64,000 nucleotides of DNA from Nymphaea colorata (GCF_008831285.2 NC_045151.1:4973682-5037681); one strand, 5' to 3'. Counted from the stretch's first letter, positions 1-12,639 are shown. Translations and numbers: made by a program. The notes: generated by a model from the letters alone, not told the origin.

Positions 1-3000
1 AACAGAAAAAGGACAAGAACTCACTTAAAATCAGTTCTAGGAATGCTTGCATCTCTCAAACATAACCGCTTCTTGTCACGCATGAAAGAATACACTTCAT
101 CATACCACTGGCATGTTCGTAGAAAAGCCAATGCATCTTGGCAAAGCCTGAGAATCCAGACGCTTATCATGTATTAGAATACCAAACATAATTGAAGAGG
201 AAACAGAGACACCATCCTAGAAAATACTGCACAGACTGCATCTAGGTATTGACATGAAATTTCAAATGCAGACATAACACCATGAACAAATCATGATCAA
301 CAACACAAGTACAAGACCTGCATGATGAGGTGAGAATTTCATTCTGAAAAGGGAGAAGGGAAAGGCTTCGCCACTGAGAATACCCCAAAATAAAAGAGCA
401 ATAACAATTAGCATTAAGTCTAACCAGTGGCAGAGACACGTGTGCAAGGTTTTCAGTGAGAAGCGGACCTGGGTTCTGGGCCCAGCTATACGAGCTGGCC
501 AACTGGACCCAGGTTTGCTTGTTGTGTGCCCCTCAGTCAGAAATTTATGGCTCAGCCACTGAATCTAACACTAAATTACTACTTCATAGTATCAACGTGT
601 ACCATTTTGTGAACTATTGCTTCAGTAAGGGAGGAATAGAAGATGCAAAAGAATGACAGCCTTCTATGTCGTCAAACAATTTAAATATAGATAGCAAAAC
701 AAAAAAACAGTCACATAATTAAAGCAGAACCACCATTTTTACACCAACAGCCTTGCTCAAGTTGTGCATGGAACTTACAACAATGGCAGGTCACATTTGT
801 AGATTCGCGGAGTAGCTAAAGCAACTTTAAACAACTTTGCTACTTGATGTTCCTTGTTGAAAAACAAGGCCTAGTGCTGTCTTTAATTTTTTTCAGACAT
901 GGTTTTTCTCTTTCCACAGTTCTACACAGCAGTGTCATACGTAAATGTGATATGATACACCACCCGTATATGTGAAGGGTGGTGTATGGCACAAGTATTG
1001 TACGTATAGCACAATACATACCCTATATAATATGACACCCCATATCGCACCGTACAAAGTTTAGCATGAAAAAATGGGAGTCCAAGCCCTCCTGTTTCCA
1101 ATTTGGGTTTTAAAACCCCTTCCACCCTTCACTATAAACACTTCTAACTTCTAAGAGTTGGAGGATGGGGGTTCTTGATTATTTCAAGGAGATATCATCA
1201 ATTTGAGAGAGAAATCATCTATTTCAGGAAAGATTTGTGCATGGATCATCAATTTGAAGAAAGAAGGTTTTTTTACTTTTTATGAAAGGGGTGAAATCTC
1301 TCGTTTTGACCATAAGTGTCCATTCTTTCCTAAAGCTTACCATAGGCTTTCATTTGTTCCTTGAAGATATGATAAACGTCCAAAGCTATATGTGCCTATA
1401 TTCATGTCTGACATGTTCTTTAAAGAGAGCATATTTTTTATTCTTTCTGATTTTCACTATTTTTTTCTTATTTTTTTATTTTTTATATTAAAAAATAAAT
1501 TTGTGATACATTTATGATATGTTACCATTCTCTATGATACAGCACAACTATTGACCTGACAGATACAGGTTATTAGATGCACTTTTCAACATGATTACAT
1601 GTCTTGTTTAGTGCAATGTGACCTTGTCAGTGTATCATCAGAAAATAAAAAGAAAACTGGGCACTTATTAGGATGCTACAGCCAAGTAACTCCCGAAGCT
1701 GATAACATAGAGATATATTTAGTTTTAATGCATCACCTTACCAGTGTTGCATTGTCTGATACACTAGAAGAAAAAAATAAGATTTAAAACATAAACGCTT
1801 GATATTGACAGTACAATGGCTGGACCATGAACCTTTTCTACATTCAAGTTGGAATAGCTTTTTGCATCCTAAAGAAGAAATAGTAAGATGACGTTTCATA
1901 ACAACTTTCAAACAAAAGAATTTTCTTGGTTGCTTCTCAATAGATGCTTTCAAAGACATTATGAGGCTTAAGTATATGCCATCATAATTTTACCATTCAT
2001 ATGCCTTTCCAAAGAAAATATAAGTTTTCCTTATAACTAAATTGAACATCTATCATGGTTGATGATGTCCATGCAGATTTATACTCTAACATACCTGAGT
2101 TGCACAGAAGCATAAAGGCATTCATACTTGTATAGCACCAAATAACCATAAAAAATAACATTGACTAAGTTCCTTTATGTTTTATGTTCAAGAGTTGCAT
2201 CCTTAATAATGAGCAGATCTTGCAATCACCATCTAAATTACAAAATAGCGATGCGTTAGCTTTATGAATGGAACAAAGGATTGAACTTTTTCCAACAAAG
2301 GAGGCCCTTGTAGTATTTTCATAAAATATACATGGCCTCCCCTTCAAATATTCAGAAAATGTCATGCTTCCCAACCTCTCCCTATACACGCCCCCCCCCC
2401 CCCTCCAAAAAAAAAAAAACAAACAAACAAACAAAAAGGAATTGTAATTGACAAGCTCCTCTTATAAGAAGCTGCTAAAAACACCTAATGAATCTATGAG
2501 AACAAATTTAAATTTCTTCTTTTCGAAGGGGCTTCCTGAAAAGTGAAAAGAAAAGCTCCACAGAAGCTGGACTTGCTGCGAAGCATACAGTGCATCCCAT
2601 ACTCCCCATCTCCAACCCAAGTCATTTTCATGCTAATAAGAAGATTCAAATACCAGTGTGCCTCAAAGCACTTTAATTGCACAAAGAGCTCCATCATTGA
2701 AGCAGGTAGTTGATTGGCAGGTGGAGAAGAGTATCCAGCACAAGGTGGACTACTAAAGCCAACCACAGAAGTACCTGGAGAATGGATTGGAGAGGCAAAG
2801 CCAGCTTGGAACCAACCACTACAAATAAAAAAAATACATAGACAAGCCCAGGAGCTACCAGAAAGCAATTGACAGTGAAAACAGTGTCTGGTTTGAAAGG
2901 AGGAGCATGCTCCTTTCCAGCTACTTCTATACTACGGAACCTTTGCTTCATGCTTTGCTTTGTGAACTCCTTTGTTTAGGTTATACCTTTTTGGTCTAGT

Positions 3001-6000
3001 TAAGTTCCTCAAGTACCAGATTGATGTACTTTGTTGGTGATGCCCCTAAGTCTCGCCTCAGAAGCCATCTGGTAGCCCAATGAATTTATGTAGTATGTTC
3101 AGCTTTCCCGAACTTACTCCTTGTAATTGGATTTTTTTTTTTCAATTCAAGTTGATTCCATTCTTTCACTGTCTTGCTATCTCCATGCCCTATGCTTTCT
3201 GTCATGCTTCAACGAACTTGCAAGTTGAAGGACTAACAGGCTCACAGCAAATGCCTGAGGAACTGCGAAGCCATGCTGTACCTTGAAGATAGGCCCATGA
3301 GGCCACGACATTAGCAACTTTTAAAGAAGGTTGCACAAATGAGTGCATGCTTAATTGCTTAGATTTGAAAAATCTGAAGTCTGAACCCACATAATTAGAC
3401 AAATACATGTTGTATAGATTGTCACCACATGTTCTAGTTTTACAAAGCTACCATGTCATGCAAAAGATGTTTCTATCGCATCCTGCACCTGTGTCTGTTT
3501 TCATGTGGCATAACTTCCTCTTTCCCTAATATAAGTTTTGCATAAGCACGCACGAGATATACATTTTCTAAAATTTTTCTTCTTTTCATTTTTAGTATAT
3601 TTAATCAATGTATGCAGTCATACTCAATTGCCAACAGAAACTGAAAGGATGGCAGGGCAGCTTCTATAAATTAATTTATAAGTACCAACAGAAAATGAAT
3701 GGGAGAAAGACAGCTTACTTTTCCTTCAACTTCATCTCTATGCTAATATGTTCTCTGCCAGAAGACATGCCTGATAATTTGCACCCAGATTCTTGTCCAG
3801 ACAGAGCATGCAAGCCACCATTACTTGAATTGGAAACATTGGCCACATCACCATCACAGACTTTTCTTTTGACCTCCCTGGTGTTCAAGTACCAAGCCCT
3901 GCTTACATTGTTATCACATTGTCCTTTCCTGCTTTGTATTTTCGCACATTGCCCCACCATAGTTAGGCCATTACTATTAATACAAGGCCGTTTATTAGTT
4001 ACAGTACCACAAGCATGATCTGGTAATGACTTGTTTGTTGTAGAATCATTGTCCTTTTTAGAAGAATCTGCCTCACCAACACCATTGCTGTTGGTTGATG
4101 ACACCTGCTTCTGTCTTTGGATCAACAACTCTTCAGGTTTTCTCAGCCTTCCCTTTGATGCCTCCTCTTGAATCTTTGGAAAAGTGTTTCCATTTGCATC
4201 ACCTCTTCTGGATTCAGGAGCAGCTGGTTGCACAATGCTAAATTTCACTTTCGCATTTGGAGGCTCTTTCTCAAAAGTTGATGAGTTTGGAGAACATTTT
4301 GTAGAATAATTGCCATTAGTTAGCACAAATGCTGATTGCTTATGCAAGTGCTTTGCTTTTTCAACAACCGAATCTCCTTTCCCATTGCAAAAAATTATAC
4401 CATTCCCATTAGATGTGAGAGATTTCACAAATTTTGGCCGATGATTAGTGCGCACAAAGAACAGAATATACACTTTTTCAGACAAAACTTCCTCCACAGT
4501 TGCAAGTGTAACATGAGCGTCATTGCAGCAATACCATTGACCACTGGCATCCTGGAAAAAAAATTATAAAAAGGACAATAAACTTTTGCATAAAGCCTAA
4601 CAAATCTAGCATAAATAGTTTACAGAAATGAAGAACAAGAAAGTAAACCTTGACATATGCATAATAGTGACCAGATTCTGGCGAATATCCTGCATGCACA
4701 ATGCTACCAAAAAGACTGTATTCTGGTTGAGGATCCTGCATTAGTGATCAAAGATATGAAATCTGTCCAATTTCCAGCATCAACAACAAGGCACACCTTG
4801 CTGAGGATGCGAACCAAATAAATGCAATGCACCTCCTAAGTGGTGCATAAAGCAAAAGCCTCAAATGCCCCAAGCCTTGCAACTAAATTTAGAGACTAGC
4901 AGAAAGTTAGGTTCTTTCAAGTATGCATACTCAAAAGAGAGCTTTTTAAAAGTCTTGAACTTTGATCCGAAGATATTTACACTATTATCTCACTCAAGAT
5001 ACTAGACACAGATGGTAATTGGTAAGTACTTGATTAATGTAAAAAAAATCCCTAATGAGATATTTCTTTTTATTTTACCAAAATAAAAAAAAATGAAATT
5101 GAGAGATTCTTGACACTGTTGAAAACCAGTTCCCAATTTCTTCACTTTATCAGTTTTCTCCTCACAAGGTTCAAGGAACTAAAAATGGATATGTCATAGA
5201 TGTTTTCTGTTCTGAAAAACATAGAAAATCAAGGATCAAAGGACAATTCTGGTCAGAAATCTCCAGACAGATTTAATGAAGCTCTTCAAGGGGCAGAGAA
5301 GAAGCAAAAAACAATTGCAAAGGAAGGAGGTGAGCTTTGAAGATAGAGACAGGAACAAGAAAAGGATATCCACGGAGCAAAAAAAACTTCACAGAGAAAA
5401 TTAAGGCATGTTTATTTTACTTTGTTTAACTAAGGTTGTGATTTTTTTTAGCAGATAGGATTGAGATAAAATAGTGGTGCATTATTTAGAATTTTTTAAA
5501 CTAAAAAATAACAAATGAGATGTTTGATCGCCATAGCAAAAGCAAAAAGGATATGTAGCGCACCAAATGTGTAGGAAAAAAATTTCAGTCAAGCAGACAG
5601 TCACATGTTTCAAAGAGCCAATTTTTCTATTACAGGAAGACCAGCACAAGAACCTAAACTCTATTTAAGAAGTTAAAAAGATGGGGTGAGGGGTACAAAA
5701 TTACTAATGGTTTCTTTATGTTGCTACAAAGGGAGCTTAAAACACACTTTCAAATAAGTAAATCAACCAATCTTGGACAAGAGTTTGAAAATGATTTATT
5801 TGAAATATGTTTACTGATGCTGAAACCCCATCAGAGAGGATATGAAAACTGATAAATTTCTAACTACAAATTAAATGGACTTAAAAAAAAAATTGTCATT
5901 GCTCTCAAATGACCCGACCTACTCTCACACCGGGCTTGGGGCCTGGGTTTGACGGATCCCAACCCACCCCCTAGTAGTTTTAGTTCAAGCCTCAAAAAGG

Positions 6001-9000
6001 CAATGAATTAGGACAATCAACCACTTAACAACCCACTTTATTTGAAGATTCCTCACTCACGATTTAGAATATGGGACTAAACTCTGAAAGTGGGACATTA
6101 CAATCCACCCTTTAAGGCACACATGTCCACACGTGTGGAACCCTAAGTCCGAGTGTTGAACCGACTCTGATACCACTGAAATGACCTGACCCACTCCCAC
6201 ACCGGGCATAGGCCCTTGGTTCAACGGATCTGAACCTGGCCCTAGCAGTTTTAATTCAAGCCCCAAAAAGGCTAAAAACTAGAACAACCAACTACTTACC
6301 AACTCACTTTATAAAACCTTGAAGATTCCTCACAATCTTCAATACAGGACTAACTCTGAAAGTGCAGCGTTAAAAATCCACCTGAGTGAAATAACATCTC
6401 CAACACATGGAGATCTCATGTCTTATGGTGTGCAAAGTTGACATAGCACTTTTTTTGCATGATTGGAGAACATCAATCCAAAAATTGAGAATTTTGGACA
6501 ATAACACAAATGGAAAATATTGAAGGTCATTTGCAAAATGCTGAGTTCAAATTCTAGTAAATAAGATACCACATTTATGATGAGAAACTTTGTAATGAAG
6601 CAACAAAATATTTTCCATTGTACTATTAGATGAGGAAAGAGAAACTTCGTTAGCCTATCCTAACTATTAACCAAGTTCCCAATAGAAAAATACTCTGCCA
6701 CTACTTAGAAGCAATATTTACTAGCATGAAGTTCAACAAAACTAGCAAGGAAAACCTAAAACCATTTTTTAGTTAGAGTAGCCTATAATATAAGATACCA
6801 AATGATAAATCAAGCTTTCTTTTGACTATTTAAATCAACATGAAGGGAAAGAAAAAAACATATCATGTGAGAATAAAAAGGAATATACGTGGGCTTGTTT
6901 ACACATATGAGCTGCAAGAGCCAAATCTTCTCCAAAGGTAATGGGTCGATCAATCTTCAAGCCATGTACACCTTCAAATCTCTATGGAAAAATTATAAGG
7001 AGTAAACAAAATATCATTATAATAGATCAAAAGTGGAAATAAAGAGAACATCCTTATCTTTACCTTTAGTTGGATTACAAGGACATTGGGGGCTCGAAAA
7101 ATAGACATCTGCTTCCTGGCGGCTGATAACTTGTTACACCTGTATGAGGGCATTGTCTCAGATCATTGTATACAACATAAACACAAAAATGTTTCATGCT
7201 AACATAGCTCATCAAAGTATAAAAAAATTATATCCTTTGATGAGTATCTTAAGCTATTCAATCCTACTAGTGATAAACACTTCTGTGATCTGAAAACACC
7301 AAAGGCGCGACATTAAATTAATCGGAAAAAAAGCACAGTACCAGCAACATAGATGAACAATGTCCTCAAGACAAAAGGTTGAAAAAGACAATTCAGTCAC
7401 CAAAATATTTTTTTAGAGGCTTACTAAGATATTGTTATCTAAACACATTGTACTTCAAATAACAGAAATTCAAATGCATGGCAAAATTAGGTAAATTTAC
7501 AGTAGATGTTCCCCAGCAAAAGCTTGGACAATGAATTCATGACATTCTCAAAATACTACACCCTATAGGATTTTTTGATGTTCTGTAAGATATTCCCTTC
7601 TGAGGATGAAATAAATTTCATGACATTTGTTGTTTATTGAGATAGTTTCAAGATATTTGTTGTTGACTTGTTTCTCCTGTACCAAAAATAACCATGAACA
7701 GAATCTATAACTGTTCAAGCACTAGTTGCTATTTTTTACCTTTACAAATATATGATGAGAGTATATCATCAGGCTATTAAACGGCATTCTTCTAGATTTA
7801 GTATATTATTTGCAGATCAAGGAGAAAGGCCCAGGCCCGAAAAGTATGTTACATGATAATTCTTTGCCTTCCATATAAAGAACTATTAAGAATAGCCGAT
7901 CACAGAACAAAGCAAGCAAATGCCAAAAATGGGGAAAAATCAAGAAGTGGAGTTTAGAAAATCACTCACTTTTCACAGCTATATTTATTACTCCCATCCA
8001 AAATCTCAGGTTGAAAAAATCGTTGTAAGGCTTCTTTCAAAGAGCTACACTGGAACAAATCTAGGCTGATGTCCATTATGTCATCCATCTTATTTGATTC
8101 AAAATCACAAGAAAGGCATTTCACTTGGCTTTGCAACACTCCCCCAAATATCTCCTTCACTATGGTATTTGGTTCAACTTTCTCAGTTTTCCCATTTGCT
8201 TGACCATTTTGACATACTACACCATTTCTTGATTTCAACAGCTTCAGGCATGTATTGTGACAAGCGTCCATCATATACCGTAGGAACTCATGAGCATCCT
8301 CCTGTCTGCCTATCCGGAAATGTTTTGCGAAGATCTGTATAGAGCTCTGGATCTTGGCCGGCACATCTAAAGGGCTTTCAATGCTGAGAGACCTGACTAT
8401 TCTCTTTTCTAACAAACAAAATGGGCACTCATGTTTCTTGCTCACATTGGATAATTCACCTGCAGTACCACATACTTCAACATGGAAGAGAAATCCGAAG
8501 AAAACGAAAGCATCTTAAAAATGTAGATGAAACTCAAAAAACTTAATGGATGCATATTCATTTTCAATTAAAAGTTCCCAAAACCAGGCAAAGACATGGT
8601 TCTAACTCAAAAATCTGAATATCAAATTCAAAAAGAAAGAGTAAGTAACTCCTTCTCCGTTATTCACAAATACTTGGCACAAAAAATTATAATAGAATAA
8701 GCGATAGGAGAAAATGGATAATGGTAAGCAGAATAATTAGCAGGTGATAAAACTTTACTCTGCGTTTGACCATCACGAAAGAATGCATAAACTACAATTT
8801 TGAAGAAATATCCGGCAGCTAAAAGTACCTCCTATTGAAAATGCCAAACTGGAGAAACAACACTAAATTCGACCCAGATAAAAGGAGGAAAGTGGAAACA
8901 AACTATTTCAAGAATCAAGCTGTGTCAACCACTGTCAACAGACAATAAGAAAACATAATTGAAAGAATACAAGCCAAAAGGAACAACCAATTAACACAAA

Positions 9001-9310
9001 AGAGGGAAAAAAAGGAAAAAAAAAATCGAACATGGAAAGCCACCAAAATACCCAAAACCCAGAACATTGGTTCCTCTAAATACAAATTATTGGCCCTCCG
9101 CTACGAAGCAGCCACACATGAGGAAGAGGCGAGAAATTGAGGCGTACATATGGAGGAGTGGCGGTTGCTGAGGCAGAAGTTGGCGAGGGGAGGGGTGTAG
9201 GTGAGACACTGGAGAACGCTGTTGAGGTAGCAGGAATTGCCGAGGTTGCGGAGGCCAAGGGGAGGGCTCTTCCTTCTATATGCGTTCACCCACGTCATTT
9301 GCAATGCCAT
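1..9310 (-). CDS. UBP25: UBP25-like ubiquitin-specific protease gene (3' end outside window)
   Basis: Cysteine protease of the USP/UBP family that removes ubiquitin from proteins or cleaves poly-ubiquitin. Exons joined in frame on the minus strand: 9310-9148, 8459-7970, 7139-7064, 6981-6889, 4735-4649, 4551-3719, and a C-terminal exon 107-25. In order one sees the Cys box ([19 protein letters not shown]), [12 protein letters not shown], a zinc-ribbon pair of CxxC motifs (CLSC and CEKC), the QLKRF motif, and the His box with [14 protein letters not shown] followed by WYCCND. All catalytic motifs are intact. The catalytic domain is followed by a long polar tail rich in Asn, Ser and Lys. Order and wording of the motifs match plant UBP25 as I know it. 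One or more exons between 107 and 3719 are probably unresolved. The gene looks functional; regulation is not visible beyond a microsatellite-rich 5' region. Confidence 0.85.
25..107 (-). CDS. UBP25: UBP25 C-terminal exon
   Basis: Read on the minus strand, the segment between GCCAG| (acceptor) and |GTGAGT (donor) encodes [20 protein letters not shown] and then SIPRTDF. This resembles the conserved C-terminal block of UBP25 proteins. The strong donor shows that at least one more exon lies left of the window. The linking exons between 108 and 3718 were not resolved. Confidence 0.7.
108..3718 (-). other. UBP25 intronic interval, exons unresolved
   Basis: About 3.6 kb between two recognised UBP25 exons. 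One exon-like piece (strong acceptor CACTTTTCAG near 2535) has no recognisable product. A run of C then A (2391-2435) is low complexity. Nothing else can be named with confidence apart from the AT-rich repeat-like stretch listed separately. Confidence 0.4.
905..1565. repeat. Possible non-autonomous TIR element in intron
   Basis: The segment is bounded by repeated 'tatgatac/gtgatac'-like motifs near 930-955 and 1500-1545. It is AT-rich and has no coding sequence apart from incidental ORFs. The style resembles the ends of the hAT-type sequence near 60360-60430 (gatacg-rich). No clean terminal inverted repeat or target duplication could be fixed, so this is tentative. Confidence 0.25.
3719..4551 (-). 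CDS. UBP25: UBP25 exon 6 (end of catalytic domain and polar tail)
   Basis: Begins after TTTTTCCAG| with [14 protein letters not shown] and [14 protein letters not shown], the last conserved blocks of the USP fold. It then runs about 220 residues of low-conservation polar tail. The reading frame stops at 3715, but a strong donor (GAAAA|GTAAGC) lies just before that stop. Because a conserved C-terminal exon exists further on, splicing there is more likely than termination. Confidence 0.82.
4649..4735 (-). CDS. UBP25: UBP25 exon 5 (catalytic His box)
   Basis: An 87-nt exon between TGCAG| and |GTTTAC encoding [20 protein letters not shown] and then SGHYYAYVK. It carries the catalytic histidine. 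The intron on its 5' side (4736-6888) is the largest resolved intron and holds a TRIM-like element. Confidence 0.87.
5900..6380 (-). mobile_element. TRIM-like miniature LTR retrotransposon
   Basis: Two similar copies of about 205 bp (about 5900-6107 and 6177-6380, sharing for example CACACCGGGC and CTCTGAAAGTG) flank only about 69 bp. Directly left of the right copy, the plus strand reads ACTCTGATACCA, which on the minus strand is TGGTATCAGAGT, the standard initiator-Met-tRNA primer site. Next to the left copy the minus strand reads TTAAAGGG, a plausible polypurine tract, before an LTR start TGGATT. There is no coding capacity. This is the TRIM layout. It lies in the fourth UBP25 intron in the same orientation as the gene. 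The left outer boundary and the target duplication are not clean, so it is probably old. Confidence 0.6.
6161..6175 (-). other. Primer binding site of the TRIM-like element
   Basis: The minus strand reads TGGTATCAGAGTCGG next to the inner edge of the right-hand repeat. It matches the 3' end of initiator methionine tRNA, the usual primer of plant Copia-type and TRIM elements. Confidence 0.6.
6889..6981 (-). CDS. UBP25: UBP25 exon 4
   Basis: A 93-nt exon (31 codons) between CCATAG| and |GTATAT encoding [20 protein letters not shown] and ending in MCKQAH. Both ends are in phase 0 with the neighbouring exons. Confidence 0.85.
7064..7139 (-). CDS. UBP25: UBP25 exon 3
   Basis: A 76-nt exon between CATACAG| and |GTAAAG encoding [14 protein letters not shown] and [10 protein letters not shown]. 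It supplies the second half of the zinc-ribbon and the start of the QLKRF motif. It is too short to appear as a long ORF and was found by frame and splice-site matching. Confidence 0.85.
7970..8459 (-). CDS. UBP25: UBP25 exon 2 (QEDAHEF box, first zinc-ribbon CxxC)
   Basis: The acceptor CTGCAG|GTGAAT and donor GAAAA|GTGAGT are strong. The exon encodes [10 protein letters not shown], the [18 protein letters not shown] box, VVKEIFGG-like sequence ([19 protein letters not shown]) and ends in SNKYSCEK. The split Lys codon is completed by exon 3. Confidence 0.88.
9148..9310 (-). CDS. UBP25: UBP25 exon 1 (start codon, catalytic Cys)
   Basis: Starts with MALQMTW, the N-terminus expected for UBP25, and holds the Cys box with [11 protein letters not shown]. 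The donor is placed at T|GTACGC because the split codon (T + GT) joins in frame to exon 2 and gives HSSIC-ELSNV. The open frame continues past the donor to 9101, but that extension has no family similarity. Confidence 0.85.
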
Positions 9311-9812
9311 GAACAGAAGAAGCAGGAAGACGACGGAGAAGAAACAAAAGAAAGGGACAGAAGAAGAGATGGGTCCATAAGAGAAAGAGAAAGGAGGAGA
9401 GATGAGGAGGAGAAAGCAGAAGTTTGCCTCTCTCCCTCTCTCTCTCTCTTTAGGAACGAATCTGCAGAGAGAGGGCGCGAGACATGAAGGAAGAAGCGGA
9501 AACTAAACGAGAGAGGGAGGGGAGCGAGAGGAGATCTGAGCGTCGAGGGCGATTTTCAGAGACGGCTAACTGGCTCGGGTCATCCACCAGCCCCCCCAAC
9601 CCCCACCAATGCCAGGGCCCTTCTCTCTCTCTCTCTCTCTCACACGCACACACACATATTATATATTTCGCTCGTCTTCACCCCGGGGGGACGGGGTGTT
9701 CTTCGGGTCGGTCCTTCCCTCGGGCGTTAAAATGAAAGACAAGCATATTATAAAAGCCCGTGATTTATTTATGTACCTTCAGAGTCCCCAAAGTTCGTTT
9801 GGGCATAGTTTA
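9311..9812 (-). promoter_or_regulatory. UBP25 5' flank with CT microsatellites
   Basis: Region upstream of the UBP25 start codon. It is purine-rich on the plus strand (pyrimidine-rich on the sense strand), with CT runs near 9430-9455 and 9624-9645 followed by a CA run. CT-rich leaders are common in plant 5' UTRs. No TATA box or transcription start could be assigned with confidence, and no other gene is visible here. Confidence 0.4.
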
Positions 9813-9903
9813 GGCCCCGTTTGATCACAAGGTAAAGAATGGAGTGGTAAATTTAGCGTGGGAAAAAATTCCAAAATAAAAAATTTTGTTTTCCCTTTTT
9901 CAG

Positions 9904-10021
9904 ACTATGTTTGATGGTAGGAAAGTTTTTTATAAAATAAGTTTTTTATAAAATAAAATTTAACTATGTTTGATGGTAGGAAAGTTTTTTATAAAATAAG
10001 TTTTTTATAAAATAAAATTTA
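9904..10021. repeat. 59-bp tandem duplication
   Basis: A 59-bp unit starting ACTATGTTTGATGGTAGG occurs twice with almost no change (9904-9962 and 9963-10021); a third, degenerate start (ACTAAGTTTGGTG) follows. Each unit begins with the TGTTTGAT-type terminal motif of the surrounding TIR elements. Confidence 0.85.
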
Positions 10022-11556
10022 ACTAAGTTTGGTGCACAGAAAAAAATTAACACTGACAAATTTTTTTACAGTTGCTTGTTCACTTGAAAGGCATGAGTTC
10101 ATATGGTGTCTCAAACAAATTAACACAGTCAAATCAACACAGACAAGTTTCTGCATCTGTCAAATTAACACCATCATAAACAAAAATAGACATGGCAACG
10201 CTGATTGCAACCAGATTTTGCCAAGGAATTGCTTCTGCTAATACTAAAAATGTGAGGATTAATATAAGCAGTAGATAAAAACAGAGCTCTTAAGTTCAAA
10301 AACGATAATGCTGAATAATTGAAAGCAATTTGCGGAACATTCTTCATGCTTTTTGCAAAGAAGACGTGCATTGATGCACGCTAGTCTATTAGCTATATGA
10401 AACGAAACCTGCTCTATAGTCATAAGACTGGTAATAAGAAAGAAGGAAACACCAAGGACATTACCAGTTCCGCAAAAGTTCATAATGTATTACGAGATCG
10501 CTAAAGCCTATGACTATATGACATACAGAAAGTCAAAAGCCCCTCCACTAATTCTCATGTCTATCTAAAAGAAGATCTGATCTATAAACTCAGTTAGTTC
10601 ACTAGGCTCTAGCAAGAAATTCACTTCCAGAATTATAGAACTCAAATAGAATCATGAATAAGCAGTTGGTCGCACCAAAGAGAGAAGAGATAATGAAAAG
10701 GGCAATGATCCAACAAAAACAACCAATAGACCAATTCTAATATTGAATCACTCCATCAAATTGATCGAACAAACTATAGCGTGAGTCTGAAAAATTCAAG
10801 AAAAGCATCGAAGCATCTATGCACTTTTTCCTTTTACATATTGAAGTTAAAAGATCAAATCAGTTTCTTCTTCAACTAGCACCAAGCAAACTCTGACTAC
10901 GTTTGTAGAAACTTGTTTCATGAATTGAGGAAATGAAAACAAAATCTAAATTTCCAAAACCCCATTGTATTTGCTCGACATGAATTTATATTTCTGAAAA
11001 CAAATTTTATCGATTGATGGGGAAAGGGATGAAAATCATAGTTGGTGGTGGATGATGAAAACGCAAGACAAGGGTTTTCTTGCTTTGTTTCATTTATATT
11101 TTTTGATATTTTTTTAACATCGTAAAACCGACCGCAAGCCATCGGCGACGGATGACCAGTGATCGACAACAAGAGGCCGATGATGGAAGTCCAACAAGAA
11201 CACTAATCAATGGCAGAGGATGAAAATGCAGATGCAAGTGGGTTTTCTAGTTTTGTTTTATTTATGTTGTTTGATATTCTTTTAGTATCAGAAAGCCGAT
11301 GACAAGCAGCTGGCGACAGATGACTAGTGACCGGCGACCAATGACAACCGGCCGGCGGTCGATGGTAAGTGAGGGTTTTTGCTATTTGTGGGAAAACAGA
11401 AATGTTGAGTTTCCACCGTTCCATGTTTGCATGGTTCCCACCGTTCCCTAGGGCCTATTTGATTGTCGGGTGAAATTTAACGTGGTAAATTTACCAAGGT
11501 AAATTTTTTTGAAAAAATTTACAAGATGAAATTTTTCCCTCTTCCAATCTGAGGTC

Positions 11557-11680
11557 CTGTTTGATGCACAGGAAGAATTTAACATGGTAAATTTAACCCT
11601 GTTTGATGCACAGGAAGAATTTAACGTGGTAAATTTAACCCTGTTTGATGCACAAGAAGAATTTAACGTGGTAAATATTG
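11557..11680. repeat. 42-bp tandem repeat, three copies
   Basis: A 42-bp unit CTGTTTGATGCACAGGAAGA... begins at 11557, 11599 and 11641, with one or two differences between units; the third is cut short. The units look like multiplied element termini. Confidence 0.85.
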
Positions 11681-12639
11681 TTTTTTTTTTGTCTTCTTCT
11701 CTCCAAATTTGACGTGGAAATTAGGGAAGCAGGCTAGGTCTGATATAAACATTACTGGATTTGACATAATCAGATTTTGCTATATCAAATTCAAGTTAGG
11801 TAGAGCAAGCTAAAACATAATTTCACACTATCAACTAATTGGATGTGTTTCACATTTCAGGCTGGGTTGCAGCAGATATTTGAGGGGCACTCAATTGAAG
11901 AACTATGTGGACTTTGAATCCAACCACCTGAGCTACCATTATTCACTAGAAAAGAGAAGCTAGATGCAATTCTCATCAGGATAACGAAGAGAAGCTAGAT
12001 GCAAAAGGTTAATTTGCGTCCCCGGCTGGATGAGTAGAAAACGGAACCCTCAGCTTAGCTTAGAGTTTGGTCTTCACCTTGTGGACAGAGGAAAGGACTT
12101 CACAAGAAAAATGTTCTTTGCGAAGACGTTTCTGGTTTCTGAATAGCAACAACAAATCGCAATATACACGCGTGGTGACATCGAGACATACTCCAATAGC
12201 ATTAGCAGATGAATAATGCAGAAAATGTCTGATTTAGTTGCATTTTTTCAAGCTGAAAGTTAAGGATCACACACTCAGCAGATAACAGATAGGTTATGGC
12301 AACGTTGCAAATCTTTTCTGTATTTCCTAAGATTAGTTTGAAGCATATCAATTTATTGCTTTCTCAAAGGAGAAACTCCAAAAGAAATAAGAGAAGAAAA
12401 AGATTAAGGGAGACTCTATGCCAAGGCAAAGTTTTATTTATACTGATATTAACTACTAGATTAACTTTAAAGTGACAAAACAGAGCACTGGAAAGTGGAA
12501 AAAAACCATTTCCTGATACATAAGCAGCCTAAAAGATCTTTAAAATCAAAACGAGACATCGTTTTGAAGATAAGACAAGAGGATTAATTGATCAGCTTGT
12601 TTCTCAAGGTTGAATTAATGAAAGAGAAAACTATGCAAA

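Noticed and set aside
2494-2868. 124-codon minus-strand ORF in the UBP25 intronic interval
   Set aside because: Not similar to the UBP25 tail; a good acceptor near 2535 opens a different frame, but no exon could be confirmed.
6161-6175. Possible tRNA-Met gene fragment (TGGTATCAGAG)
   Set aside because: Only the 3' end of the tRNA is matched and it abuts LTR ends; it is a primer site. The same applies at 54281, 56980 and 40725.
9076-9258. Alanine/threonine-rich ORF overlapping UBP25 exon 1
   Set aside because: Different frame of the same exon; the UBP frame has the catalytic Cys box and splices correctly.
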